DNA from: Lachnospiraceae bacterium | GTDB taxonomy: Bacteria; Bacillota; Clostridia; Lachnospirales; Lachnospiraceae | Length of the DNA: 64,000 nucleotides | Direction of reading: 5' to 3' | Assembly: GCA_002892395.1 (NCBI GenBank) | Contig: NBBL01000005.1 | Span: 1 to 64,000, forward strand | Shown here: in pieces, positions 21,044-30,626 of the stretch | Numbering within the stretch: the first letter of the stretch is position 1 | How the letters are laid out: each line of letters begins with the position of its first letter | Position numbers and translations under genes: made by a program | The notes under the pieces: generated by a model | What the model was told of the DNA's origin: nothing | What the model saw: the letters and a program-made list of their open reading frames with translations, nothing else | The model's database searches: none

Positions 21044-21078
21044 AAAAGGCGCACTCATCATTCCTGAGTGCGCCTTTT
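21044..21078. terminator. Bidirectional terminator between asnA and dus
   Basis: A 14-base perfect stem (AAAAGGCGCACTCA with TGAGTGCGCCTTTT) and a 7-base loop. Flanking A and T runs allow use in both directions. The dus stop codon lies at 21058-21060, inside the hairpin. Confidence 0.93.
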
Positions 21079-22074
21079 CAATGTCCCTTCCCGCAAAACA
21101 CGGGATGCATGAACCCTGTATTCTGAGAGCGTCCTGCTCTTTTTCAGTTTCTTTAATTCCCCCTCGCAGTCACAAAAGGAGTCTGAAAAATAACCCCAGA
21201 ATTCTTTCATCCGGCAGAGCGTCGCATTCTCAAAGGAATACGCACTTTGATACCCCTCCACCAGATCGTTGTGAAATGCGATCAGCCGGCTCCGCTCATC
21301 CTGCTCTCTCCCCCCATTCATCTCCCGGGGGCTACACAGCATGCGTTCCAGCAAAAGCGGATCCCTGATAAGACCGCGTCCCAGCATCAGTGCAAAGACA
21401 TGGGGAAACTGCTGTTTCACGCTCCGAATATCTTCCTCCTCCCACAGATCCCCGTTGTAGCACAGCGGCATCTTTGCGTGTGCCGCAGCATAGGCAAAGA
21501 GATCCTTGTGAACCTCTCCCCGATAAAATTCCCTTTGAACCCGCGGATGCACGATCAGCTCGGAGATCGGAAACCGATTGAAAATTTCCATGAGTGCAAA
21601 AAATTCATCCGGCGTATCCCGTCCGATTCTTGTCTTGACGGAAACAGAAAGACCAGGGGGCAGCGCTGCAAACAGCTGCTCAAAAAAACGCTCCAGCTCT
21701 GCCGTCTCGGACAAAAAGCCGGAGCCCTTATGCTTGGCCACAACTGTGCCGGAGGGACACCCAAGGTTTAGGTTGAGCTCCCCATAGCCAAATGCCTGAA
21801 ACCGCTTTGCCGCCCAGAGAAAGTCCTCCGCCCGGTTGCAAAGAAGCTGGGGGATCAGCCGAATTCCCTCATTATGCCGGGGTAAAATGTCATTCTGATC
21901 CCGCTTTTTCATCCCCTTTCCCTCGCGTCCCGGCGAAATAAAGGGAGAATAGAAGGTATCGACTGACTTAAAATGCCGATGAAACGTATTGCGGAACACA
22001 TATCCTGTGATTCCCTCCATCGGCGCCATGCGGAATGAAATTGCTTCGTATTCCGAGCTGTTTGGTTCCGGCAT
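21058..22074 (-). CDS. dus: tRNA-dihydrouridine synthase family protein
   Basis: A 338-residue FMN-dependent TIM-barrel enzyme reducing uridine to dihydrouridine in tRNA D-loops. The FMN entry motif is MAPMEGITGYVFRN. The catalytic Cys is in LNLGCPSG (about residue 100), followed by VVAKHKGSGFL, and KTRIG, HPR and LGRGLIRDP are also present. Which Dus subfamily it belongs to is unclear. It follows the glycosidase-like gene by 16 bases, in a typA-GH-dus operon. Confidence 0.9.
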   Translation of the reverse strand: MPEPNSSEYEAISFRMAPMEGITGYVFRNTFHRHFKSVDTFYSPFISPGREGKGMKKRDQNDILPRHNEGIRLIPQLLCNRAEDFLWAAKRFQAFGYGELNLNLGCPSGTVVAKHKGSGFLSETAELERFFEQLFAALPPGLSVSVKTRIGRDTPDEFFALMEIFNRFPISELIVHPRVQREFYRGEVHKDLFAYAAAHAKMPLCYNGDLWEEEDIRSVKQQFPHVFALMLGRGLIRDPLLLERMLCSPREMNGGREQDERSRLIAFHNDLVEGYQSAYSFENATLCRMKEFWGYFSDSFCDCEGELKKLKKSRTLSEYRVHASRVLREGTLKRRTQE

Positions 22075-22090
22075 ACTTCTCCTCCTCCGT

Positions 22091-23665
22091 TCAGTCCGAA
22101 AGCCGTCGATTCAGCTCCCGAATGGCTTGAAGATAGGGTCCCTCGCTTCCATCGCAGCGATAGATTCCCCCCTCCGTGACAAAGCCATAGACCTGCACCT
22201 CATCCAGCTCTACTGCGGCGCCCAGCGCACGGAACGAAAGGGAGGGCACCTGGGAAAGTCCGGACTCCAGCGTCAGGTCGCCTTCCCCCTTCAGCGCCAC
22301 CGTCTTTGCATCATTTCCTGCTTCGATTCGAAGACTGCAGGGCTCTTCTGCCCGGTAATGAAAGGAAATCCACGTTTTTTCTCCCTTGGTAGTCCTTCCT
22401 GAAAGATTCTGCATCGCTCGGCCTCCTGCCGGAAGGAAAAGAAATGCGTTGCTCTCTGCATTCTCTACCTCTGCGCCTCCGGTAAGCTTCCAGCCCTCAG
22501 CCCCCAGTCCAAACTGTCCGTTGTAAATGGCATTGTCCTTGTAGTCACGATAAGCCCAGACCGCATACCCGCCTCCGGCTGTGGTGAGAACCGACGCCAT
22601 TCCGGTGATATAAGAGGGAAGCTCCCTCTCGATAATACGCGCGTTGTGAGCAAACTCCGGCGTGTTGTCATCATACAGGAACTGGTCAACAAAAATTGGC
22701 TTTCCGCCGGCAAGACGGCGAAGATTCCCCAGGATTTCTCCCGCCTTTTGAATCCCCATATCGGCAGTGATCTCCGTTCCGGGATCGTATCCCATGGGAG
22801 CGGAAAACATGCAGGAAGTGTAGCTTGCGTTTCCCGCCGGAAATGTCTCTGCATGCAAGTATCCCTTCCGGGTTCCGTCTGCCTCCGAAACCGGATCCAG
22901 ATCAAGGCGCACCTCCATGCTGAGATCCGGGAATACCTTCTGCGCATCTGCCAGGAGCTGATTCATCCACGCATCGTTCCATTCGAATACAAAGCGCTGC
23001 GCCGGTGCATTGTGATCCGGAAAATCCAGCATCTCCACCTCGGAAATCCTTCTCCCGTAATACCGGGATAGGGTCTCGCTGTCGTAGTGCGCCCGCGCCC
23101 AGGCTGCATACCCGCTCTCTTTTGCAATGCGGGTGCTCTGCTGTCCGTATGTTCCGCTCTCCTCGACGAAATTCCAAAAATCCTCCCAGGTGAGGAAGCC
23201 GCCTGCAAAGTTCGTGTGCCCGGAGGCCTCCCGATAGAGATCTCCCACGTACTGAAGCCAGGCCTCCCGCAGGGAGGCATCGCTCCGGAGCCCGTAAAAG
23301 CGCTCCTTTAAGCTTCCGCCTCCCGGGTAGCAGTCCCAGGTGTAGCTCACCCGGAGAATGACGCCCAGTCCCTGCCGTTTTGCCGCTTCAAAAATACGGC
23401 TCAGCCGGTCATAGGCCTCTTGATTTTTCTCTCTTTTTCCGGTATCAGGCTGAAATTGTCTCCACGGCACCGGGATCACTACGCTGTTGAAGCCATCTTC
23501 CCGGATCTGCCGGAAATCCGCGTCCAGCGTATTCATCTCGGTTCCCCAGAAATTGACAACCCACTCCCGGCCTGCATACGTCACAGCTTTTCGAAATCCG
23601 CAAATCGAAAACCATGTCAAAAGCAAAGCGGCCATCAGACAAGCCATTCTCCACGTTCTGCTCAT
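22091..23665 (-). CDS. Secreted or membrane-anchored glycoside hydrolase-like protein
   Basis: A 524-residue protein with a hydrophobic N-terminal segment (about 6-24) serving as signal or anchor. Residues about 35-370 read like a (beta/alpha)8 clan-A glycosidase: FNSVVIPVPWRQFQPD, GVILRVSYTWDCYPGG and GGFLTWEDFWNF, where Glu161 would be the acid/base. At the expected nucleophile strand the sequence is KPIFVDQFLYDD, with no Glu. Residues about 385-515 form a beta-rich carbohydrate-binding-like domain beginning NGQFGLGAEGWKLTGG. The start ATG has AGAGGAA upstream. Substrate unknown. It lies 45 bases after typA. Confidence 0.65.
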   Translation of the reverse strand: MSRTWRMACLMAALLLTWFSICGFRKAVTYAGREWVVNFWGTEMNTLDADFRQIREDGFNSVVIPVPWRQFQPDTGKREKNQEAYDRLSRIFEAAKRQGLGVILRVSYTWDCYPGGGSLKERFYGLRSDASLREAWLQYVGDLYREASGHTNFAGGFLTWEDFWNFVEESGTYGQQSTRIAKESGYAAWARAHYDSETLSRYYGRRISEVEMLDFPDHNAPAQRFVFEWNDAWMNQLLADAQKVFPDLSMEVRLDLDPVSEADGTRKGYLHAETFPAGNASYTSCMFSAPMGYDPGTEITADMGIQKAGEILGNLRRLAGGKPIFVDQFLYDDNTPEFAHNARIIERELPSYITGMASVLTTAGGGYAVWAYRDYKDNAIYNGQFGLGAEGWKLTGGAEVENAESNAFLFLPAGGRAMQNLSGRTTKGEKTWISFHYRAEEPCSLRIEAGNDAKTVALKGEGDLTLESGLSQVPSLSFRALGAAVELDEVQVYGFVTEGGIYRCDGSEGPYLQAIRELNRRLSD

Positions 23666-23710
23666 TGTGATTCCTCTCTGCCGAATTGTTCCCTGTTTTC
23701 AGCCTCTCTG

Positions 23711-25558
23711 TCAGCTGTTCGCAGCCCGCTGCTTCGCTTTGATCATGGCCCGCTTCCGAAGCATGGGATCCAGAATTTTTTTCCGAATCCGAAGATTCTC
23801 CGGCGTGACCTCCAAAAGCTCATCGGTATCAATAAATTCAAGGCACTGCTCCAGGCTCATGAGCTTCGGCGGCACCAGCTTCAGCGCCTCATCCGCGGAG
23901 GATGAGCGGGTATTCGTCAGCTTCTTCGTCTTGCAGACATTGACTTCAACGTCCTCCGACTTTCCGCTCTGTCCAATCACCATGCCCGCGTACACCCGCA
24001 CCCCGGGGCTGATGAAAAGCTGCCCCCGCTCCTGCGCCTGAAACAAACCGTAGGTGATCGCCTCTCCGCTCTCATAGGCGATGATGGAACCGGTTTTCCG
24101 ATAGAACATGTCTCCCTTATAGGGACCGTACCCGTCAAATTCCGTATTCAGAATTCCGTTTCCCTTGGTATCTGTCATAAATTCTCCCCGGTAGCCGATC
24201 AGTCCCCGGGAAGGAATGTTGAACTCCAGCCGCGTGTAGGATCCGTGAATCGGCGTCATGCCGATCAGCTCTCCCTTTCGCCCGCTCAGCTTCTGGATCA
24301 CTGCGCCCGTAAATTCATCCGGAACATCAATATAGGCGATCTCCATCGGCTCCTGCTTCTGATTGCGCTCATTCATGCAGTAGATGACCTCGGCCTTGCT
24401 GACCGCAAACTCAAAGCCCTCCCGCCGCATGTTTTCAATGAGCACCGACAGATGCAGCTCACCTCTTCCGCTGACTTTGAAGCAATCGGGGCTCAGTTCC
24501 TCCACCCGCAGGGAGACATCCGTATTCAGCTCCCGCATCAACCGATCCCGTATATGCCTTGAGGTGACAAAGCTGCCCTCCTGCCCGGCAAGGGGACTGT
24601 CATTGACCATAAAATTCATGGAAATGGTGGGCTCGGATATTTTCTGGAACGGAATGGCCTCCGGATGCTCCGGGTCAGTCAGTGTGTCCCCGATGTGGAG
24701 ATCGGAAATGCCGGAGACCGCCACGATGGAGCCAATGGTAGCTTCCTTAATTTCCACCCGGTTCAGCCCCTGATACTCATACAGCTTTCCCACCTTGACA
24801 CGGCGCATTTTGCCCGGCTCATGGTGATTGACCAGCGCCACCTCCTGATTGACGTGCAGGGTCCCGCCGTCTATCTTTCCCACACCGATACGTCCCACAT
24901 ACTCGTTGTAGTCAATCGTGCTGATCAGAAGCTGCATGCTGCTCTCCGGGTCGCCCTCCGGCGCCGGAATATGCTCCACAATCGCCTCGAAAAGCGGCGT
25001 CATGTCCTTCTCTTCATCTCCCAGCTCTTTTTTTGCCCAGCCCGAACGGGCGCTGGCAAACACAAACGGACACTCCAGCTGGCGATCGGTGGCATCAAGA
25101 TCCATCAGGAGCTCCAGCACCTCATCCACCACCTCATTGGGACGCGCCTCCGGGCGATCGCACTTGTTGACGCAGACAACCACATCCAGATTCAGCTCCA
25201 GCGCCTTTTTTAAGACGAAGCGGGTCTGGGGCATTGTGCCTTCGAACGCATCCACCACGAGAACCACGCCGTTCACCATCTTCAGGACACGCTCCACCTC
25301 TCCTCCGAAATCAGCGTGTCCGGGAGTATCAATGATGTTGATTTTGACTCCCCGGTAATTCACCGCAGTATTCTTTGAGAGAATGGTAATTCCGCGTTCC
25401 CGCTCGATCTCGTTGGAATCCATCACCCGGTCAACAAGCTCCTGATTCTCACGAAAAATGCCGCTCTGCCTGAGCAGCTGATCCACAAGCGTAGTCTTGC
25501 CGTGATCCACGTGTGCGATAATTGCCACGTTTCTCACGTCATCTCTCTTCATCTTCAT
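23711..25558 (-). CDS. typA: Ribosome-associated GTPase TypA/BipA
   Basis: A 615-residue translational GTPase. G1 is AHVDHGKTT (about residues 12-20), G2 lies in ERERGITI, G3 is DTPGH and G4 is NKCD. Domains II and III and the TypA-specific C-terminal domain follow, with RGLIGYRGEFMTDT. It binds the ribosome near the EF-G site and acts in ribosome assembly and stress responses. The ATG at 25558 has GAGAGG at five bases; an ATG two codons later is possible. First gene of a typA-GH-dus unit. Confidence 0.96.
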   Translation of the reverse strand: MKMKRDDVRNVAIIAHVDHGKTTLVDQLLRQSGIFRENQELVDRVMDSNEIERERGITILSKNTAVNYRGVKINIIDTPGHADFGGEVERVLKMVNGVVLVVDAFEGTMPQTRFVLKKALELNLDVVVCVNKCDRPEARPNEVVDEVLELLMDLDATDRQLECPFVFASARSGWAKKELGDEEKDMTPLFEAIVEHIPAPEGDPESSMQLLISTIDYNEYVGRIGVGKIDGGTLHVNQEVALVNHHEPGKMRRVKVGKLYEYQGLNRVEIKEATIGSIVAVSGISDLHIGDTLTDPEHPEAIPFQKISEPTISMNFMVNDSPLAGQEGSFVTSRHIRDRLMRELNTDVSLRVEELSPDCFKVSGRGELHLSVLIENMRREGFEFAVSKAEVIYCMNERNQKQEPMEIAYIDVPDEFTGAVIQKLSGRKGELIGMTPIHGSYTRLEFNIPSRGLIGYRGEFMTDTKGNGILNTEFDGYGPYKGDMFYRKTGSIIAYESGEAITYGLFQAQERGQLFISPGVRVYAGMVIGQSGKSEDVEVNVCKTKKLTNTRSSSADEALKLVPPKLMSLEQCLEFIDTDELLEVTPENLRIRKKILDPMLRKRAMIKAKQRAANS

Positions 25559-25642
25559 ACAAACCTCTCTTATCCCTTCTATATGGCAAAAACGAAACAC
25601 CAATTTGTTAGCTTACTACTGCTCTTCCATGGATGCAAGCAC

Positions 25643-25667
25643 TAAAAACAGGATCTCATCCCCTGTT
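25643..25667 (-). terminator. Possible terminator after the YigZ gene
   Basis: The minus strand reads AACAGG (25667-25662), a 9-base loop, CCTGTT (25652-25647) and then TTTAG. The stem has only six pairs. It lies 13 bases past the stop codon. Confidence 0.55.
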
Positions 25668-25679
25668 CCCCATCCACGG

Positions 25680-26366
25680 CTAAGGGACAACCGCCTCCGG
25701 AAGCAGGTGGAGCTTTCCTCCTGCCATGCAGTAAAAGCAGGGGGCGGGATCTCCCGTCTTCAGGCGCCCATTGCTCATTTCTGAGGCTTTTTTCTGCACC
25801 TGCTCCCATTTTTCGTCCGGAATCAACATTTCCATAGTGACAAGCGCTCCGAACTCCGTCCGAAGCACAGGGAGCTTTTCTTCCTCCGCCATATGCTGAA
25901 GGCTGCCGTAGAGACTGTAATCCGCCTCCCATAAAACCCGCTTCCCGGCGCTTCTCTCTCCGATCACAGATTGGGCAAGGGCCGCCGCCGCTGCTGCGCG
26001 GTAAGCCCGCACCAGTCCTCCCGTCCCCAGCAGAATGCCGCCGAAGTACCGGGTCACCACCACACAGCAGCCCCGGATTCTCCTGATCCGGAGCAGCTCC
26101 AGGATCGGCATACCCGCTGTCTTTGCCGGTTCTCCGTCATCCGAAAACTTCTCTGTTTCGCCTGCAGCCCCGAGAATGTATGCATAGCAGTGGTGCCTCG
26201 CATCCCGATGCTCTCTGCGTACGCGCTGCAGCAAGGCCTGCACCTCCTCCTCCCTTTGCACCGGCACCGCAAGAGAAAGGAAGCGCGACTTTTTTTCCAC
26301 CAGCTCCGCCCTTCCCTCTGAAAGGCAGACCTGCACCCTTCCCTCTGTTTTTCCTGTATTCTCCAT
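25680..26366 (-). CDS. YigZ/IMPACT family protein
   Basis: A 228-residue cytosolic protein. The N-terminal UPF0029 (IMPACT) domain has the signature HHCYAYILG, then FSDDGEPAKTAGMPIL and VVVTRYFGGILLGTGGLVRAY. The C-terminal DUF1949-like domain of ferredoxin-like fold covers about residues 140-205. Related proteins have been proposed to act in translation or RNA binding; the function is not established. The ATG at 26366 is chosen from family length; the ribosome binding site GAGG is weak. It is divergent from the penicillin-binding protein gene. Confidence 0.88.
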   Translation of the reverse strand: MENTGKTEGRVQVCLSEGRAELVEKKSRFLSLAVPVQREEEVQALLQRVRREHRDARHHCYAYILGAAGETEKFSDDGEPAKTAGMPILELLRIRRIRGCCVVVTRYFGGILLGTGGLVRAYRAAAAAALAQSVIGERSAGKRVLWEADYSLYGSLQHMAEEEKLPVLRTEFGALVTMEMLIPDEKWEQVQKKASEMSNGRLKTGDPAPCFYCMAGGKLHLLPEAVVP

Positions 26367-26490
26367 AAAAGCCTCATTTTCCCTGTAATTTCTTAAAAAA
26401 ATGCCTTTTCTTTGTGAAATCCGGGCTAAAATCCCCACTTTTCAGGATCAATGTTGGGCTTGCCTTGTAGTATTTCACCCCGCAGAATGC

Positions 26491-26496
26491 TATAAT
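26491..26496 (+). promoter_or_regulatory. Likely -10 box of the penicillin-binding protein gene
   Basis: TATAAT 40 bases before the GTG start. The -35 region is poor (TAGTAT at 17-base spacing), so this is a partial promoter call. Confidence 0.5.
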
Positions 26497-26535
26497 AAGT
26501 CGATATCACATCATGAAGGATCAAAGGAGCACTCC

Positions 26536-29196
26536 GTGAATTTTGGCAGACAGGCAGTTGAAACAGCCCTGAACAAGGCAGACGCCAAGTCGGAAAAATA
26601 TGAAAATTTTGCAGTGCTGGTACTCGCCAGAGCCGCGTTTCTCTCTGCGCTGTTCGGCACGGTTCTGCTTGCTTCTTTCGGAGTCGGTGCGGTTCACGGC
26701 ATGATTGACGCTGCACCGGCCATGGACCCCAACAATATATCTCCCGCAGGCTTTGCCACCTCTGTCTACGATTCCGCCGGAAACATGACCGACACCCTGG
26801 TCATGGCAGGCGCCAATCGAGAGGAGGCCAGCTACGAGGAACTGCCCCAAAATCTGATCAATGCCTTTGTCGCCATCGAAGACGCCCGCTTCTGGCAGCA
26901 CAGCGGCATCGATCTCCGCTCCATTATGCGTGCCGCAGCCGGCGTCGTCAAGGGCGATTCCTCCTCCGGAGGAGGCTCTACCATCACACAGCAGCTCATA
27001 AAAAACAACATTTTTAACGGGGGCAGAGAAAAAAAGCTGGGGGAAAAGCTGGAGCGAAAAATACAGGAGCAATATCTGGCTGTGCGCCTGGAACAAATGA
27101 TGAAAAAGCCTCAGATTCTGACCAACTACCTGAACACCATCAATCTCGGAAGCAATTCCCTGGGTGTAAAGGTGGCTGCGCGCCGCTACTTTAATAAAGA
27201 AGTCTCCGATCTGACTCTGTCCGAATGTGCAGTTCTTGCAGGCATCACGCAAAATCCGTCCCGTCTGAATCCGATCAGCGGAAAAAAAGCCAACGAAGAA
27301 AAGCGAAAAATCATACTCCGCTACATGCAGGAGCAGGGCTACATCACAGAGGGCGAACGGGAGGAGGCACTTGCGGATGATGTCTACAGCCGCATCCGGA
27401 ACGTGGATCTGATTACGCGGGAAAAAGCCTCCCACGTGTACAGCTATTTTACAGACGAATTGATTGATCAGCTGCTCCAGGACTTAAAGGAACAGCTGGG
27501 CTACAGTGAAACTCAGGCCCACAATCTCCTCTACAGCGGCGGCCTGTCCATCTATACGACACAGGATCCGGCCCTTCAGCAGATCGTCGATGAGGAGATC
27601 AATGACCCCTCCAATTATGCGGTGGAGAAATACAGTCTGGAGTACCGCCTGTCTCTGGAGAACAGCGCCGGGGTGGTGACCAATTACAGCGAACGGGACC
27701 TGAACCGATGGAGAGAAACTGCCCTCGGCATCCCGGCCGATTCCCTCTTTCCCACCAGAGAAAGCGCACTGGAGGCGGCTGCCGCCTACAAGGCTCAGCT
27801 GCTGCAGGAGGGGGATCGGGAGCTGGGAGAAACCCTAAGCACTGTTCTGGAGCCACAGGACTCCTTCGTTTTGATGGAACAGGGAAGCGGAAAGGTGGTC
27901 GCCCTCTCAGGAGGGCGCGGGGAAAAAACTGTTTCCCGCGCATTAAATCGCGCCTCCGGCACACTCCGTCAGCCTGGTTCCACCTTTAAGGTTCTGTCCG
28001 CCTTTGCCCCTGCCCTGGACGCCTGCGGTCAGACCCTGGGTTCTGTCTACTATGACGGGCCGTACGAGGCCAACGGAAAGCAGTTTCGAAACTGGTACGG
28101 ACCGGATCGCTACCTGGGATGGTCCAGTATCCGGGACGGCATCGTTTATTCCATGAATATTGTAGCGGTCCGCTGCCTGATGGAAACGGTGAGTCCTCAG
28201 CTTGCCGCGGAATACTGCCGAAAGTTTGGCATCAGCTCCCTGACGGACACCGATTACAACCCGGCCATGGCCCTGGGCGGTCTGACCGATGGGGTCAGTA
28301 ACCTGGAGATGACCGCTGCCTTCGCTTCGATTGCAAACGGCGGGCTCTATCAAAAGCCCGTCTTCTATACCAAGGTTCTGGATCACAATGGAAAGGTTCT
28401 TCTGGAGAACAGCGGGGAACAGCATCGGGTTCTGAAAGAAAGCACCGCCTTTCTCCTGACGGACGCCATGGCCCAGTCCATGGTATCAAGCAGAAAATTT
28501 GCACAGAGCGGCAACAACATCAATTCCACCGGTACCCGGGCAAAGATTCCGAACATGAGCTGCGCCGGAAAATCCGGGACCACCACCGGAAATGTGGATG
28601 TGTGGTTCGTCGGCTATACCCCCTACTACACGGCAGGTATCTGGGGCGGATGCGATGAAAATCAGCCCCTCTCCGCCGGAAACGGCGGAAATTCCTTTCA
28701 CAAGGATATCTGGCGAAAAATCATGGGGCGAATTCACCGCGGAAAGGATGACCCCGGCTTTCCGATCCCGGACAGCATCGTGCAGGCGCAGATCTGCCGA
28801 AAATCCGGAAAGCTTCCGGTTCGGGATCTGTGCGATCGGGATCCCCGCGGCGATGCCGTCTACACCGAATATTTCGAACGGGGAACCGTACCCACAGAAA
28901 TGTGTGACAAGCACACAACCATTCACGTCTGCAAGGAAAGCGGTCTGCTCCCCACCCCGTTCTGCCCTTCCACGGAAGCCCGGGTTGTTACGGTCGTCCC
29001 GGAATCCGATGTGCCCACAGACGATTCCACCCTCTCGGAACAAAGCTACTGCACCATTCACAGCAGCTTTGTTCCGAAGCCGCCGAAGCCCCGGAATCCG
29101 CCGAAAACTCCGGAACCTACGGAACCGCATACGGAGACGGTCCGTCCGGACGAGGAGGACAGACCTGCAAGCGGTATGGTAACGCCCGCCCCCTGA
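26536..29196 (+). CDS. Class A penicillin-binding protein (PBP1a-like)
   Basis: An 886-residue bifunctional peptidoglycan synthase. A short cytoplasmic tail and one membrane helix (about 28-52) precede the GT51 glycosyltransferase domain, with EDARFWQHSGID (catalytic Glu) and GGSTITQQLIKN. The transpeptidase domain has the SxxK motif in QPGSTFKVLS, SMN and KSGTT. The C-terminal tail is rich in Pro, Lys and Glu and probably lies in the wall. The start is a GTG at 26536 with AAAGGAG seven bases upstream; the longer frame from 26401 overlaps the promoter. Monocistronic and convergent with the TPR gene. Confidence 0.95.
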   Translation: MNFGRQAVETALNKADAKSEKYENFAVLVLARAAFLSALFGTVLLASFGVGAVHGMIDAAPAMDPNNISPAGFATSVYDSAGNMTDTLVMAGANREEASYEELPQNLINAFVAIEDARFWQHSGIDLRSIMRAAAGVVKGDSSSGGGSTITQQLIKNNIFNGGREKKLGEKLERKIQEQYLAVRLEQMMKKPQILTNYLNTINLGSNSLGVKVAARRYFNKEVSDLTLSECAVLAGITQNPSRLNPISGKKANEEKRKIILRYMQEQGYITEGEREEALADDVYSRIRNVDLITREKASHVYSYFTDELIDQLLQDLKEQLGYSETQAHNLLYSGGLSIYTTQDPALQQIVDEEINDPSNYAVEKYSLEYRLSLENSAGVVTNYSERDLNRWRETALGIPADSLFPTRESALEAAAAYKAQLLQEGDRELGETLSTVLEPQDSFVLMEQGSGKVVALSGGRGEKTVSRALNRASGTLRQPGSTFKVLSAFAPALDACGQTLGSVYYDGPYEANGKQFRNWYGPDRYLGWSSIRDGIVYSMNIVAVRCLMETVSPQLAAEYCRKFGISSLTDTDYNPAMALGGLTDGVSNLEMTAAFASIANGGLYQKPVFYTKVLDHNGKVLLENSGEQHRVLKESTAFLLTDAMAQSMVSSRKFAQSGNNINSTGTRAKIPNMSCAGKSGTTTGNVDVWFVGYTPYYTAGIWGGCDENQPLSAGNGGNSFHKDIWRKIMGRIHRGKDDPGFPIPDSIVQAQICRKSGKLPVRDLCDRDPRGDAVYTEYFERGTVPTEMCDKHTTIHVCKESGLLPTPFCPSTEARVVTVVPESDVPTDDSTLSEQSYCTIHSSFVPKPPKPRNPPKTPEPTEPHTETVRPDEEDRPASGMVTPAP

Positions 29197-29205
29197 GAGT
29201 TCCCG

Positions 29206-29298
29206 CCCGATTCAATTGCGCCGCTCCCCGGGAGCTCCCAGCCGATTCAATCGCGCCGCTCCATGAAGAACGCCCGCCCGATTCAATAACCCCGCTCC
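29206..29298. repeat. Three degenerate tandem copies of the 3' end of the TPR gene
   Basis: A 22-base motif close to CCGATTCAATNGCGCCGCTCC recurs at 29206-29227, 29241-29262 and 29277-29298, with a period of 35-36 bases. The third copy is the end of the TPR gene, including its TGA stop at 29285-29283; the other two lie downstream of it on the minus strand. This looks like duplication of the gene end in a convergent junction. No clear terminator is visible here. Confidence 0.7.
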
Positions 29299-30626
29299 AA
29301 CTTCGCAGCCACCGCCTGTTCGCTTCCGGGAAAGCGCATGATGATCTCTCCGAACAGATTGTTGGCATTTTGGAGATCGCCCAACTGTTTAAAGGTGATC
29401 GCTTTTTTCAGCATGGCCGGCGCATATTCCGGGTTGATTGCCAGCGCCTTGTCATAAAATTCGATGGCTTTGTTGTAGTCGCCGGCTGCGGAAGCAGCCT
29501 CTCCCTGCTGATAAAGACTGACATATCCGTCTGCGTTCATCTTTTCTGCGATGGAACGGTAGATCTTGGTGACAGGCACTCCGCTCTCATCGTCAATGTC
29601 ACTGAGCTGCGAAACATCCAGTGTGGCAAACAGATCTGCCGCATGAGAATAGTTTTCACTTCTGTAATCATTCAGAATACCGATCAGCTTCTGGTATTGG
29701 GAAAGCTTGTAGGTGTTGCTTTCTTCAATGGTGTTGAGTTCGTTTTTCAGCGTATTGTTCTCCTCCTCCAGGGAGCTTCCCTCCTTCTTTGAAAGGCTCA
29801 ATACGCTGTTGGCCTCCGACAGCTTTTCATTGACCCGGATCAGCTCCTGATTGTGAATCTGCTGAAGCTCCGCCGTTTTGGTCGGCATATAGAGGAAGAG
29901 AATGGAGGCAGCGCCGATCATCAGACCGATCCCAATGTTAACGGCAGTCTGCCAACCGGTGCTTTCTTTGTAGGTGGATGGAATGATCACATCGTCATCC
30001 TGCATCTTCCTGTGGGAATAGGCATGTCCCCCTTCCTCCGGGTTCTGCTTCTCCCCCTTCTGCTCCCGGTTCTCCTGTTCCTTGGCTTCGACCACAGAAA
30101 GATAGCTCCGTGCATCGGCATTTCCCGCATCCGTCTGCAGCACCTGCCGCAGGGAGTGCTCTGCCTTTTTCCACTCTCCCGCTTTCATATACAGAACGGA
30201 AAGCAGCAATCCGGCTCTGACATAGTTCGGATGCTCCGCCACAACGCCGGACAGCTGATGCACCGCCGTGTCCTCACTTCCGTTTTGCGCCAGCGCAAGT
30301 GCCGAATTGTAGCGCTGAATCATGGTCCCGCAGGCTCGGAGAATCCCGTTTCTCTTCTGGATTTCTCCGAGATAAAATGTGGCTCGATTGTTGTTTTCCT
30401 GTAGATTCAGACTCAGCACCCAATGGGTCAGGGCGTCCCCCACCTCACCCAGCTCGAAGAAAACCAGTGCCAGCAGGTTTCTCGCATCCGTCAGATTTTT
30501 ATTCAGCTCCAGTGCGCGCTTCAGGCATGGAACCGCGCCTGACAGATCTCGCTCCCTCGCCCTCAGAAGTCCCAGGTTATAGTAGCTGTTGGCCGCCTGA
30601 TCGCAGCGGCGATAAGCAGTGTTCAT
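29283..30626 (-). CDS. Membrane-anchored TPR and coiled-coil protein
   Basis: A 447-residue protein of unknown function. Residues about 1-180 form TPR-like helical repeats (SYYNLGLLRARERDL, AGLLLSVLYMKAGEWKKAEH). A charged linker is followed by one membrane segment (about 232-252, VNIGIGLMIGAASILFLYM) and a coiled coil (about 255-320). More TPR units follow (YNKAIEFYDKALAINPEYAPA). The TPR domains therefore face opposite sides of the membrane. Its ATG overlaps the stop of the 49-residue gene (ATGA). It is the last gene of a long operon that begins with the 1205-residue protein at 40498. Confidence 0.8.
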   Translation of the reverse strand: MNTAYRRCDQAANSYYNLGLLRARERDLSGAVPCLKRALELNKNLTDARNLLALVFFELGEVGDALTHWVLSLNLQENNNRATFYLGEIQKRNGILRACGTMIQRYNSALALAQNGSEDTAVHQLSGVVAEHPNYVRAGLLLSVLYMKAGEWKKAEHSLRQVLQTDAGNADARSYLSVVEAKEQENREQKGEKQNPEEGGHAYSHRKMQDDDVIIPSTYKESTGWQTAVNIGIGLMIGAASILFLYMPTKTAELQQIHNQELIRVNEKLSEANSVLSLSKKEGSSLEEENNTLKNELNTIEESNTYKLSQYQKLIGILNDYRSENYSHAADLFATLDVSQLSDIDDESGVPVTKIYRSIAEKMNADGYVSLYQQGEAASAAGDYNKAIEFYDKALAINPEYAPAMLKKAITFKQLGDLQNANNLFGEIIMRFPGSEQAVAAKLERGY

